From positions 15,719,501 through 15,783,500 of the forward strand of contig NC_091673.1 in NCBI RefSeq assembly GCF_042453785.1: a DNA stretch of 64,000 bases. Reading direction: 5' to 3'. Numbering within the stretch: position 1 is the stretch's first letter; the number at the start of each line of letters is the position of its first letter. Position numbers and translations under genes: made by a program. Positions 52,691 to 64,000 of this stretch are shown here, piece after piece. The stretch comes from Malus domestica. Taxonomy: Eukaryota; Streptophyta; Magnoliopsida; Rosales; Rosaceae. The notes under the pieces are model-generated. The model was not told where the DNA came from and ran no database searches. It worked only from the letters and a program-made list of their open reading frames with translations.

Positions 52691-53582
52691 CACATGCATC
52701 TTATTGTCGCTAAACGTGTTTAAGTTATATTAAGGGCTCTCTTGAACATGGCATTTCATTCAGGCACTCTTCTATGCCTCCTTTGCTTCATAAGTATTCT
52801 CATGCTGATTAAGCTGGGTGCCTGGACACACTCGCCGCTCTACTTCGGGTTTCTTACTATTGCATAGCCAGATTTAATATCGTGGAGCTCCACCAAACAT
52901 CCCATTGTTTTCAAGTCTAGTGCTCAATTGGAATATTGTGCCTTGGCTCATGCTTGCACCAAATCTATTTAGCTCACCTATGTGCTTTGTGAATTTCGGT
53001 TTCCGGTGCTTCACCCCACTCTATTGTTTTTGTGATAAGTTGAGCACAACATACATGGCTGCTAATCTGATATTTCATGCTCGGACAAGGAATATTGAGC
53101 TTAATTATCACTTTGTCCGTAAACAGGTCAAACTTGGAATCACAAGGTACAATTTATTCATTTTGTTGATCAACCTATGGATGTTCTCACCAAGGGCTCT
53201 CCAAGCGGCGTTACTTCTCCGTTCCAAACTTGTCTCTCCACAACCACCAAGTTTGGGAAGGGCGGTTTGTATAGGAGAATCCGGTTAGGATTCTATTGGG
53301 TTAGATCTTGTAAATTCATGTGAACTTAGAATTACTTGTACGACAAGTCATAGGCTAGTATATATTTGTACCTTGTGTTATAAACACATTTGACTCAATT
53401 ATAATTCTACACATTGTTCAACAATGTATCCGTCGCAAATTTCTATTCAAATTCGATCTGTAAGCTATTTTTTGTTTAATTAAAATTCTTGTGTGGCTTT
53501 TGTTTTTTGTTTTTTTGTTTTTGAACAAACAATATTTCTTGTATGGTTTATTTGTTTCACATATTTTCTATTGCTCTAACTA

Positions 53583-55184
53583 GCACTACAAAAAAAATAG
53601 TCATTACCGACAAAGATTTTCCAAGGGCCCCAAAAAACCGTCGTAAAAAGCACATTTTGTGACCATAAAATATGGGTCGTCGGTAACATGGCATGAAACA
53701 AATTTTTATTACCAACACACATAATGTCCTTGGAAAAAGTCCCAAGTTTCGTCGGAAATGCACTTTTGTTTGGCGGGAAGAATTGGCTCCAATTGTATTA
53801 ATGACGAGTAAAGTTTTTATCGGAAATAGAATGGTTATTTCCGAAGGTTTGCTCATGTTGACGAAATTGATTTAGTATTTTCGAGGGAAAAGAAGTCCTC
53901 TCGGTAATGTTTTTATATTTTTGAGGGAAAAAAAAGTCCTCTCAGTAATACTTTTATATTTTCGAGGGTGATTAGTTATTGTCAGAAGTATCATATTTTT
54001 TCTTTCCTTCAAATTTTTTTCTTTGTCAGAATAAATTTTTAAGGCATATGATTTTGTTGGAATCAATTATTTACCAATGGTCACATATGTCGTTGGAATA
54101 TTCTTGAAATAAGTTTGATGCTTAATTTAAATTCTATAATAAATAGATCATATAACTTAGAATACATATGGAGAATATTGGACCATAAAATTAAAATAAA
54201 ATCGTTGAGCAAAAAGGCATATAATTTAACATAATATTTATTATATGAGAAAGAAATAATTTGCATGTCTTTGCTAACTCATAACATGTATCCTGGACAT
54301 TGAACAAAGTATAACCACATCACTTCCACAACTAAATTGTGAGTTTTTGTTTATAACCGTCAAAAGGTTTCGTCCCGTTACCTAATATAAGAATGTCTGT
54401 TTTTTGCGATTTTTATGTATGTGATCTTGGAGCATATACAAAATAGTTTGACGATTGGATCGTTGAAACTAGTTTTGTAGAATGTGTATTTCTTCAAAAC
54501 GATAGATTCAACAAACACTTGGAGTTTATTTTATACTTCCATTAAGTAGAACATAATATTTTGTGGTACCCACTAGTGCAAATATTTTAAATTGAAGATC
54601 AAATTCTTTCATCGTACTCTTATAGGGTTGAGGAGTGTATTTGTAAAAAATCATCAAAATCAGAGTCAAAATAACCGTTAACTTGTGAGTTTTTGTTTAT
54701 AACCGTCGAAAGGTTTCGTCTCGTTACCTAATATCTGAATGTTCGGTTTTTGTGATTTTTTGCGTATGTGATCTTCGAGAATAGACAAATAAGTTTGACG
54801 GTTGGATCATTGAAACCAGTTTTGTAGAATGTGTATTCCTTCAAAATGATAGATTCAACAAACACTCGGAGTTTATTTTATACTTCCATTAAGTAGAACA
54901 TAATATTGTGTGGTATCCACTAGTGCAAAATTTTTAAATTGAAGATCGAATTTATTCATCGTACTCTTATAGGGTCGAGCTTGATATTACGAGAGATTAT
55001 ATATATATATATTTACATTTTTTGCACTTCTACAACAACAGTTAAATTTTATTCTATGGTTTATGAGATTATAGTGACAAATTTTGGAATTGACCTTTTC
55101 TCAAAAGTTGTCGAGCTTGATATTGCGAGTGTTTGTATATATTTTTGTACTTCTACATTAATTAAAAAACTATTAAAATCTTAA
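53583..55184. mobile_element. CACTA-like left terminus and repeats (truncated)
   Basis: CACTACAAAAAAAATAGTC at 53586 followed by CGAC/GTCGG-rich subterminal sequence resembles a CACTA (En/Spm) end, but no matching right end was found. Downstream, about 300 bases starting TTGTGAGTTTTTGTTTATAACCG are repeated in direct orientation at 54338-54637 and 54683-54978 (about 85-90 percent identical). No gene is seen. Confidence 0.5.
54338..54978 (+). repeat. Two 300-bp direct repeats
   Basis: Units at 54338-54637 and 54683-54978 share GTTTATAACCGTC, ATGATAGATTCAACAAACAC-type and CATCGTACTCTTATAGGGT stretches, separated by 45 bases. Confidence 0.85.
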
Positions 55185-58100
55185 CACTACTAGAAAATCT
55201 TATTTTGCTGACAAATTCTAAGTCGACAGAGTAAAATTTTATCGGCACAAGAGTCCTCTTCCGACTAAAATTTTAATTTGTCGGCTAAATATTCAAGCCA
55301 AAACCAATTTATAGCATTAATTTTAGCCGAGAAAATTCGAATGTTAATCGACCATCATTTTGTCGGCAGAAATGCAATGTCCCGATGAGTTTAATTTTGA
55401 CGGGTAAACTATCCTTCCCTGCTATCTTAGAATACTAGACGACGATTTCGGGGCAACAAAAAATATTTCCTCGGTTGAGGGTAAAACTATTAAACAAATA
55501 TGAGGCGCGGAGTTAGAAAAAAAGAAAGAAAAGAATTAAGCGCTTTAATCAAACACGAAGCTGTTGTCTCTCCGTCCCACTCCTTCTCCCTCTCCCTCTC
55601 CCTCGTCGCTGCAAATACACAGACCGACCGACTGCCTCCTTCCGCTGGAGATCGAAACCGGCGTCAAATTCAAAGCCTCAAAAAGGTTTTTTTTTTTTCT
55701 TTCCCTTCTAATTGTCATCTTCAATTCTAGTTCTGGTGCATAAACCCATCAGTTGTCTCTATAATTCTCTTAGGGTTTTCAATTTTCTTTTTTGATTTGT
55801 TTTGTCAAAATTGAAATGGAATTTGTGGGCTTGAATTTGTATTAGGTTGCGAGCCTATTGTGTGTTATGCTTATTAGGGTGGATAAAAAAAAAACCATCA
55901 AAGCTGCTAAGAACTCGAAGGTCAGTGATCTCTTTAAGTGATTATCTTCCTTCTCCTCTCTAATTCTATGTCTGCCAGTTCAATTTGTAGGATTTAATAT
56001 AGGGTTTTAAGTTGGAAAATTTAATTTAACCTTTTAAGTTGCAGGGCTTGGTGTATACGACAATTTGGATTATTAATTTTGATTGCTGATCCACTTCCTA
56101 ATCCCCACATGTTATTTGTGACTCGACCGAACACAGAGGGGCGAATGTTTTGTGGAAGGGATTGAGGAACAGGGCGAAGGTTTTGGAATCTGCACTAGAT
56201 GATGCTCATAGTAAAGATTGGTGTAATGTCACATCTCAATTCTTTTGTTCCAAGTAATGTTGTAATATATAACTTTTTCAATTGTGGCTTCCTGTTATCT
56301 ATGATTGGTTGTGATGTTAATGTTAAATTACATTCTTTTTGGTGTTCTAGCTATGTTGATCGTGGTTTCTGGTTTTGATTGTGACCAAAATTTTGTTGTG
56401 GTTGAGTCTTAGTTTACTATGTAACACGCAGGATCCGACATTGAAGAATCATGCAAGGAAAGTGATGTAGAGAAGACGAGAGCTGCAACTGCAGTTAATA
56501 ACATCTTGTTCGGAGTTAATGGCCATATTAGTTTGTGGGAAGAGATCCAGCTTATCAGGGGTAGGCCTTCTCAGTTCAGCCTTAATTTTATCTCTTACAA
56601 TCTTACTGATGATTGTACTTTTTGTTTGCTTTGATATGGTTGTGTTGCCTTGCAGAACTGATCTGCACTTACCAGACATGCCTTTAGTTTATGCAAGTGA
56701 TGCCTTTTTCAAATTGACAGGTAACATGTACAATGTTAGCCATTTGCTAGGATCTCTCTAAACCATTCTAAACTCCATGTTGTTTGCAAATCTTTTGAAT
56801 AATCCAACATATGTAGTTGTTACACAACTCATATGTAGATGTGGTAACATGTGCAAGTCTATATTAACTTAGTCTTCTCTTCATCGAAATAATAATAATA
56901 ATACTATTAAATTAGTCTTGTTATTTTTATTCCAGGTGCGCGTGATTGAAGTTAATGTAGTTGCACTTGCTTATGAGGCTGGTGATGGTGAATTTTATCT
57001 CAAGTATATCGTATAAATTATCCATCTGTTATGTTTTCTCATGGGTTCCTAACTTGTGTTACTCTCCCATTCAGCTGATGACAAGAATATATTGTATATT
57101 TTGTCCCTCTATTGTGCACAACACACTGAGCAAGGAGCTTTGTACAGGTAAGTTTGATTGTGCTAGGAATATATTGTATGTTTTGCTTTCTCTGCCTTGT
57201 GTTTATTCCAAGTACATGGACGAATAGTTTGATTATGTCTATCCTAGACATGAGCAAGGAGCATTGTGTAAGCAATTTTGATTCCCCAATAAGTTACAAT
57301 TGTCGTCATTAATACAATTTGATCAAGTTGTGAGAAATTTTTTTATGTTTGAGGATTTTCTTTGTATTCTTGAGGGCTACTAATTAATCCCAGAGTTGAA
57401 TATCTTTTAATTATTATTGCGCAACTTATTGTACCTTCTTTCATTCATTTTGATTTGCATCTTATTAAGGGATTAAAGAGTACCTCTCAAATGGCAGGTG
57501 GTCTGAGATGTTGATTGCAAGGTTTGAAATATCTTTTACTATATGCTTGATTACATGAGTACATGCTTTATCATCCAAGATGCAAGTGAAATTCAAGTCT
57601 GACTATATGCTTGATTACGGGATTACATGCTTTCTTGTTGACAAATTGGTTAAGTTTTCATTGTTTAGTGTAACTATGGTGTTAATTGCAGCCCATCCCC
57701 ATTTTCTAACAGATTGTTATGTTAAAGTATCTTCAATTGAATGTATCTTTTTCATGATGTGTGAATCAGTGCAGCTCCATAATGTTATTACTTATAGAAA
57801 GATTCCTAGCTACAATTTGATTGTTTCGGTTTTAAGGATGCTCTTTCTTATGTTGTCATACATAATAATTACCATTTTGTATTATTTTTGCAGGATATTA
57901 TTGTGAAGCTACTGCTAAACCGATACTGAGGAATGGGAGTAGGATAGGATTATTGTATAATATAATACTTTGTATAACCATTGTACATATACATATTACT
58001 AATCAAAGCAGCATTATTAGAAATTATTTTGTGTGTTTTCAAGCATTTTTTTTTAATGAATTAAAATTCTTTCCCGACAAAGCTAATTTTGTCGGTAGAG

Positions 58101-58416
58101 TAAGGCAGTGCCGACAAAATATCTTTTCCGACGGACACATCTTGTTGGCAAAACATTGCATTTTGTAGGTTTAAATATCCTTTTCCGACAGAATTTTTTG
58201 TTGGGGTTTAAGAATGCTAGCAAAATATGTTTTGTCGGAAAAGAACCACTTTATAGCCGACGAAATGTTGAATTTTGTCGGCTAGAGTCTTGCACGACAT
58301 GCTTTGCGTGACAAAATGGCCGACAAATTTTTTCATCGTGAAAGAGTCTTTACCGACAAATTTTGACTTTTGCCGACAAATTCATTTTATCGGTAAAGTC
58401 AAAATTTCTAGTAGTG
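55185..58416 (+). mobile_element. Complete CACTA-type element (3232 bp) carrying a twin-LOV gene fragment
   Basis: Ends CACTACTAGAAA (55185) and TTTCTAGTAGTG (to 58416) are perfect 12-bp inverted repeats with TAA on both sides (55182-55184, 58417-58419), the 3-bp duplication of CACTA elements. Both subterminal regions, especially 58070-58410, are packed with GCCGACAAA/TTTGTCGGC motifs, as expected for transposase-binding repeats. No transposase (TNPA/TNPD) is recognisable. The interior contains a transcribed-looking leader (about 55560-55740) and host-gene sequence (56430-56731). Confidence 0.85.
56430..56731 (+). pseudogene. Captured twin-LOV (PAS/LOV protein) gene fragment
   Basis: After an AG acceptor near 56430 the sequence reads SDIEESCKESDVEKTRAATA and VNNIL. 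In a shifted frame it reads LVCGKRSSLSGVGLLSSAL (56526-56580), then after an intron-like stretch ending TTGCAG (56655) TDLHLPDMPLVYASDAFFKL followed by TG and a GT donor (56721). This order matches plant PAS/LOV (twin-LOV) proteins: linker (xSDIEKTKAASAINNIL), CGKRCSLSG and the second flavin-binding LOV domain start (LPDMPIVYASDAFLKLTGY). The flavin-binding NCRFLQ part is absent and frame is lost near 56500. A non-functional captured piece inside the CACTA element. Confidence 0.8.
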
Positions 58417-58540
58417 TAACTACAATAATAACCATAAGATTTAATCTTACATATGTGAGATTAAATCCTTACCGTTGAATTTAATCTAGCAATTAAATCA
58501 TAAAAGTGTTTTTGGCGGGCTGCCAAAATTTTGGCATGGC
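58417..58540. other. Spacer after the CACTA element
   Basis: Contains a short hairpin-like stretch (AGATTTAATCTTACATATG / GTGAGATTAAATCC). No gene. Confidence 0.4.
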
Positions 58541-60560
58541 ACCCAAAAACTAAACTATATTTCCAAAGAGAACGCCATTTAGTGCTCTCCTCATTTTCAT
58601 TTCTCTCTTACGACTTCTCTGCCTTTCCTCTTTCAGAAACAAAACCCTAGCCTCCATCCTTCATTTCTCAAAGTCTCTCGCAGCTTCTCTCTCTCCATCG
58701 CTCGGTCGCAATCCATGCCCTCCTCTCCAAAATCTCACTCCCTGTACATTTTTCTTTGCCTTGTTTGCTTACACGATGTGAACCCTAATTTTTTCTATTT
58801 CTTTGGGAATCTCAGGTACTCCCAATACTGGATCTTTGTCTTCTTCTCCAACCATGAGATCTCACCAGCGTATGTCTCGGTGGATGAGATTTTAGAGGCG
58901 GTGGCGGCTTTGGCATAATCGCCATTGCCAGTCGAAATGGGAATCGATCTTCGAGATCGATTGAATTATAGGGGGTGAATGTCCACCAATGATGGCGAAA
59001 AGAGGATTCATCCAACCTAGCTTTTCTTGTTTGATATTTTCCTAATTATCGTATTGATTTATTCATAATGTTTCTGTTCTAGAAATTGGTCGGTGATTTT
59101 ATACATTGGTTTAAAGAATAACATTTAGTTATGTATGATAATTAAAATTTTGGTTTTTTTTTCTGCAGGTTTAGTAGTAATTACTAGTTGTTTTGTTTGT
59201 TTTACAACCCTTTTTTACTGTTTCATTAGCTAGGAAGAATCAAATGGGTTCCAGTTAATTGACTAATCAATTTACTAAGAGTAATTTCAACTGGGATTTT
59301 AATCTAACTGTTAGTGGGTGGAAATCCATGCCAAATAGGGTATGTATGTCTGCATGATTGTTTTTTGCCAAGCTCAATGGTTTTGTGATGAGATGTTTCA
59401 ATTCTCTACATTGTTTCAAGTACTAAATACCCATAGGAGATCTCTGGATTCAACGCTGGACATGTCCATTTTTCTTTCAGGAAACACCCTGAGATGAAAT
59501 ACTGATGTTTGAGAATTTTAATATAAATTTTGAGTGATGTTTCATTCTTAAGCTTTACAGTTTCCAGTTATATTTGCGCAAAGGACTTGCAGAAATGTAA
59601 ACATTTGATATTAATTTTTGGGCTAATGATTGATTTGGTTTATCGCATTGGTTTGGTTAATTTATATTTGCAGAAATATATGTATTCAGTAGGTTCATAA
59701 TCTAATCATGTGCTTATCTTTTTTTAAAGTGCTTTCCTTAATATAATTTGTCAAGAGTTCAATTGCAAAGGAATACATGCGTAGAAAGGTTTAGAGGCAG
59801 AAACTGTACATAAAACGCTAGTTTTAGAGGTAGTGTGGTTGATAAGAATATCTAGAAACTTGATTGTAAGTAAGTTCTTGGCTGCATTTACTCCATTCTC
59901 TGCATATGCAATGCTAATTTTGCATTACATGCTCTTGTTGGAGTTAATTTTGTATATCTGTGCAAGTCTTCACTGGTTAATTTTTGGCTTCATGTGTGGA
60001 CTGTTGGAGACTATGCAGATGCTTATGTCTATGCAGATAGAGAGACAACAATTGCTGAGGCTCAAGCATTAGGTGCAGTATTTCACTCTCGAAGTCCTTT
60101 CTTTGGAGGTGTTCAACTATGCATATAGTTTAACGTTAGAATTGTTAAAATGTGCATATAGTTTTACTTTCCTTGTATTTTTAGATTCTTTGGATTTATA
60201 GCATCCTTTGATCGTAGGGTGGTACGAGAAAAATTGAAGAATGTATTGGAGGTGTGTTTAATTTTCACTTCAACTACTCACTTGCATTATTTATGGTATA
60301 GATTGGTGGTTGCTATGTTCACACCTTGAGCTAAAATTATGCAAGGCTCTTCATTAGAGCTTATGTTTATTTTCAGATTTTCATTGTTTGGGTTTCTTAC
60401 CAATTGACAATTATATTGTGCTTGATATAATTTTTTTTTTCTTGCAGAATAAAGATAATAATTGTGGATCAATGTTCGTAGCACTACATTCGAACTCCTT
60501 GACAGTTGGTTAAAGTGGACATGAAAAACTAGTGATATAAGACATATCATAGGACTGTAA
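58541..60560 (+). other. Transcript-like region with unrecognised exon fragments
   Basis: A CT-rich leader with AAAACCCTAGCC (about 58640) precedes ATG 58715. Exon-like pieces follow: 58817-58918 (after AG, ends ...ILEAVAALA), 60005-60075 (TVGDYADAYVYADRETTIAE in one frame), 60183-60250 (FFGFIASFDRRVVREKLKNV then a GT) and 60447 onward after TTGCAG. I cannot join these into one frame or name a family. It may be a decayed or captured host gene. The long AT-rich stretches between are intron-like. Confidence 0.3.
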
Positions 60561-60852
60561 CAAGTACATGTAAAACTTTTACATGTATTTTTTTGTATAT
60601 GTAGTTGAATATATGATTATTAATATAAAACAATTCTTTCAATAAAAATTGGCATTGAAGATATTATTAAATTAAAAAAAAATTGTATTTGTATCCTTTT
60701 ATTTTTGCCGACGAAGTAGGATCAACGGAAATGTATAATTCCAACAACTCCTGACCCTCACAAATATGTTTTTGTGTGTATTTTCAACAATTCTCAATTG
60801 TTGGTAATCATAATTCCAACTATTGTGCACTCTTGTAAAAAACATTTTACAA

Positions 60853-61470
60853 CAACAACAACAACAACAACAAAGCCTTTTCCCACTAAGTGGGGTCGGC
60901 TATATGAATCCTAGAACGCCATTGCGCTCGGTTTTGTGTCATGTCCTCCGTTCGATCCAAGTACTCTAAGTCTTTTCTTAGAGTCTCTTCTAAAGTTTTC
61001 CTAGGTCTTCCTCTATCCCTTCGGCCCTGAACCTCTGTCCCGTAGTCACATCTTCGAACCGGAGCGTCAGTCGGCCTTCTTTGCCCATGTCCAAATCACC
61101 GGAACCGATTTTCTCTCATCTTTCCTTCAATTTCGGCTACTCCTACTTTACCTCGGATATCCTCATGCCCAATCTTATCCTTTCTCGTGTGCCCACACAT
61201 CCCACGAAGCATCCTCATCTCCGCTACACCCATTTTGTGTACGTGTTGATGCTTCACCGTCCAACATTCTGTGCCATACAACATCGTTGGCCTTATTGTC
61301 GTCCTATAAAATTTTCCCTTGAGCTTCAGTGGCCTACGACGGTCACATAACACGCCGGATGCACTCTTACACTTCATCCGTCCAGGTCGTATTCTATGGT
61401 TGAAATCTCCATCTAATTCTCCGTTCTCTTGCAAGATAGATCCTAGGCAGCAAAAACGGTCGCTTTTTGT
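60853..61470 (-). mobile_element. LINE 3' end (RT C-terminal region with TTG-repeat tail)
   Basis: On the minus strand the frame reads GKFYRTTIRPTMLYGTECW (about 61315-61260), AEMRMLRGMCGHTRKD and RGKVGVAEIEGKMRENR, then with a shift RPTDAPVRRCDYGTEVQGRR and the GRPRKTLEETLRKDL region, ending with a (TTG)n tail (plus (CAA)n at 60854-60875). This is the C-terminal part of a plant LINE RT plus 3' end. The 5' side is cut where the LTR-like repeat begins at 61471. Confidence 0.8.
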
Positions 61471-61707
61471 GATCTTCGCTAGATTGCTCCGGTCATTAGT
61501 GTGGATAAGTATATAAATGAATAGAGATAGGAAAGCAAACACAAGATGTACGTGGTTCACCCAGATTGGCTACGTCCACGGAATAGAAGAGTTCTCATTA
61601 ATTGTGAAGGGTTTACACAAGTACATAGGTTCAAGCTCTCCTTTAGTGAGTACAAGTGAATGATTTAGTACAAATGACATTAGGAAATATTGTGAGAGAA
61701 TGATCTC
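61471..61707 (-). repeat. Second copy of the LTR repeat found at 730-970
   Basis: Shares ACACAAGATGTACGTGGTTC, GTTTACACAAGTACATAGG and GACATTAGGAAATATTGTGA with the left-edge LTR. The match ends at AATGATCTC on the right. Both ends of the LTR are missing, so it is a fragment. Its fusion to the LINE creates a chimeric reading frame (61560-61096) that is not a gene. Confidence 0.8.
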
Positions 61708-64000
61708 GTAATCACGAAACTTCTAAGTATCGGAGTGTGGTATCGTCTTGACTTGCCTTATCTGTCTCATAAGTAGATGTGGCATCTTCTCTGGAAGTAC
61801 TCTTCCTCCATCCAGGGGTGGTATCTTTAACTGGTGGAGATGCACAAGGTAATGTATCAATTTCACTTGAAGCTTACTTGTAGTTTCAGGCTTGGTCAAG
61901 CGCGATACAAACCATGTAGTAGGAGTCTCCCAAGTCGCCGAGCTAGGGGATCTGCTGAAAGAGGTGACAGACAAGGTAAGCAATCAGAGCTCCGGCTGAT
62001 TGTTCACCTTCTCCCCATCTTGCAGCAGCATGAAGGATAAAAAGAAGAAAGATGAGAAGAGATGATATGGGATACTTTTGCTTTTGAAGAAGTAACTTTC
62101 CACAGGCTTATTCTTGAACTGAGCTGGAGGGTTTTCTGGTTTCCTCCAGAGCCGACTGAAGAATTTGAGGGTCAAAACAAGTCCATCAAATCTAGAGTAC
62201 GTTCGACCCTGCTGATATGGGATACTTTTGCTTTTGACAGAGTAATGGATGTATCGGCACGTGTGCTGTTACGCTTGTCTCCACATGCTTCCTTGTATCC
62301 TTCGCACTTGCCCTATCTGTTCCTCAAGCAGATGCGGTATCTTCCCTGGAAACATAAGATGTTGAAGATGAGTACTCGAGAGCAATGCCAGGTAAGTAAT
62401 CAGGTAAGGGGTTCCAGGCAGTCAGTTCTTGGCTGGAAGCTTGATTCCAAGTGCTGACTGATTGCTCTCTTTCTCCTTGTCTTGCAGGTAACAACAAGGC
62501 CAAAGGAAAAGACAGGGAAAAAGCATGATATGGGATACTCTTGCTTTTAACCCTGATGATATGAGATATTCTTGCTCTAGTATAGCTTGTTTGCAAAGGT
62601 ATTATCGGGGGGAAAGAAAGCTGAATATTTCGAAAGGCTTCGTTGGGAGTGCCCTCTCAAATATGAGGAAGGGTTGAACATTTTTGCAGGTTTGCCTGTC
62701 CGTTGGGGATGGAGGTCGACATATATAGGAGTCTCCCTAACAACAAGTAGTAATGCTATTCCTTTACCCTGCTTGGTCATAGCACGGTAGTGGGAGCTGC
62801 CAGCTTCACATGTTTTAACTCTGTCAGAGCACTTTGAAAAAGTGGTCTGTGCTCTCGAGAAGTCTTCGACAGAATGCCCATAATTTCCGCAAAGCTGAGT
62901 GTGCGTGTGACAGGTGCTGACAAGGCTAGAAAAGTAGGTGCCTCTTCGATTTCTGAGATCGGCCCTCGTGGTCTCTGAGCAGCCCAGCTTTTGAGAAAGC
63001 GAGCGTCTCTTCGATTGATTCGGAGAACGATGCATCTTCGATTTTTAAGAAAGCAATCATGATGGGGGTCTGGCTCTCGAGATTCGGGGAGCAGTGTCAC
63101 TTCGATTTTTGAGAAAGTAATCATGTTGGGAGTCTGGCTCTCGAGATTCGGAGGGCGGTGCCTCTTCGATTTTGGAGCAAGCAATCTTGTTGGGAGTGTT
63201 CTCTCGAATGTGAGTAAAGGTTGGGCATGTTTGCTAGTCTACCTTGCCACGAAGCACAGAGGTTGACACACAGGGATTTTCCAATTATCCAGCAATGGTA
63301 CTGTTCCTTTACCCTCTCTTCGATTTTTGAGAAAGTAGTCATGTTGGGAGTCTGGCTCTCGAGATTCGGAGGACGGTGCCTCTTCGATTTTGGAGCAAGC
63401 AATCTTATTGGTAGTGTTTTCTCGAGTGTGAGTAAAGGTTGGGCATGTTTACTAGTCTACCTTGCCACGAAGCACAGAGGTTGACACACAGGGACTTTCC
63501 AATTATCCAGCAGTGGTATTGTTCCTTTACCCTTGTGGGTAATAATATGGTAGCTAGACCTTCAAAATTTATGGGTCTAAACTTTGTTAGTGCTGTTTCT
63601 TTGCTATTCTTTTACCTTTCTTGGTCAGAGCGATGTAGTGGGAGCTGCAAGCTTTATGTGCTCAATTTTGGCAGAGAACTTTGGCAAAGTTATCTGTGGT
63701 ACCCATGAGCTAGTGTTGCGTGTGGGAAGTGGGTGATTGAACAGTAAGATTCATGTGTTTTCTACTTCCTCAGAAGTCTTCGACAGAATGCCCATAATTT
63801 CCGCAAAGCTGAGTGTGCGTGTGACAGGTGCTGACAAGGCTGGAAAAGTAGGTGCCTCTTCGATTTCTGAGATCGGCCCTCGTGGTCTCTGAGGAGCCCA
63901 GCTTTTGAGAAAGCGAGCGCCTCTTCGATTTCTGAGATCGGCCTTCGTGGTCTTTGAGCAGCCTAACTTTTGAGAAAGCAAACGCATCTTCGATTTCTGA
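61708..64000. repeat. LTR/LARD-type mosaic with internal duplications, cut by the window edge
   Basis: Repeated phrases: GATATGGGATACTTTTGCTT at about 62065, 62213 and 62525; GTCATGTTGGGAGTCTGGCT at 63120 and 63338 (218-bp period, covering GTTGACACACAGGGA at about 63260 and 63480); AGTCTTCGACAGAATGCCC at 62860 and about 63775 (913 bp apart, at least 150 bp matching). TCTTCGATTTxTGAGAAAG occurs many times. ORFs are repeat-derived and on both strands. It is probably the interior of a large non-autonomous LTR element of which 61471-61707 could be a part. Confidence 0.55.

Larger units (their letters stand above)
50741..53424 (+). mobile_element. Copia RT/RNase H relic with internal tandem duplication and a hAT insertion
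   Basis: The RT frame reads NHVCKLHNTLYGLKQTPSA near 50750-50815 and then reaches ADPS (about 50862), where a hAT derivative interrupts it. RT resumes at 51902 with FTFHHY, LLYVDDNVLT (about 51945), GIHMS and LPDIAYAVNHISQFM (about 52240-52280). A block of about 405 bp (51888-52292) is then repeated in tandem (52293-52690). RNase H (KSSAQLEYCALAHACTKSI, about 52915) and a probable 3' LTR (about 53267-53424, TGTATAGG...TTCAACA) follow. Many stops. Gag, protease, integrase and 5' LTR are missing. Confidence 0.75.

Noticed and set aside
62777..63402. Two similar minus-strand ORFs sharing a repeated N-terminal phrase, taken as a tandem gene family
   Set aside because: The shared start is produced by the 218-bp DNA repeat, and frames diverge immediately after.
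1..64000. CRISPR arrays, operons, phage or bacterial genes
   Set aside because: No spaced direct-repeat arrays of that type; gene structure is that of a plant nuclear genome with GT-AG introns.

Overview
This window is nuclear DNA from a flowering plant, most likely a woody Rosaceae of the apple/pear group. That is an inference from a Cassandra-type TRIM with a 5S-rRNA-derived LTR, several miniature transposons of a style common in apple, GT-AG introns and the dense mix of LTR elements. I see no bacterial, organellar or CRISPR feature and no convincing free-standing tRNA or rRNA gene.

The host gene content is dominated by a cluster of four STP13-like hexose/H+ symporter genes: A (5332-7783, +, intact, 5 exons, 511 aa), B (13756-15708, +, pseudogene), C (22648-25062, -, intact, 5 exons, 510 aa) and D (40585-42535, +, intact, 4 exons, 511 aa). 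All exon joins were worked out by hand and keep frame in A, C and D. B and D are the closest pair and both lack the intron that A and C have before the FQQ(C/F)TGIN motif. B carries an in-frame stop at codon 5 and two frameshifts, and a Ty1/copia element sits only a few bases upstream of its TATA box, separating it from promoter sequence that still matches gene D.

The rest is mostly nested transposons. From left to right: an LTR with primer-binding site, followed by a TRAP-beta-like fragment (1-1160); a truncated minus-strand copia (1161-3473); STP A; a full-length but decayed copia (9480-13586); STP B with an insertion in its 3' region; a SINE-like tRNA relic, a Cassandra LTR and a MITE with 9-bp target duplication (17.4-19.1 kb); LINE fragments interrupted by a GC-rich PIF/Harbinger-like element (19.2-21.9 kb); an ESCRT-I (ELC/VPS23) N-terminal fragment; STP C; a duplicated 1.6-kb segment flanking a gypsy integrase fragment (25.5-29.8 kb); a TIR element carrying a DUF1685 gene fragment (30.1-31.1 kb); several MITEs and a probable solo LTR (31.2-35.7 kb); an orphan kinesin-14 calponin-homology exon; a 1.7-kb TRIM-like LTR element (36.4-38.2 kb); STP D; a chromovirus with intact 1554-codon gag-pol and nearly identical 548-bp LTRs (43188-49006), inserted into a copia LTR; a copia relic interrupted by a hAT derivative (50.7-53.4 kb); CACTA sequences, one a complete 3.2-kb element carrying a piece of a twin-LOV (PAS/LOV) gene (55185-58416); and LINE/LTR mosaics to the right edge.

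How it fits together: STP13-type transporters import glucose-type hexoses from the apoplast with protons. The three intact copies share a core promoter (TATA box followed by a C-run in B, C and D), and the transposons have repeatedly rearranged DNA around them. At least five fragments of unrelated host genes (DUF1685, twin-LOV, ELC/VPS23, TRAP-beta, kinesin-14) lie in or beside transposons, so this window is a good example of gene-fragment capture.
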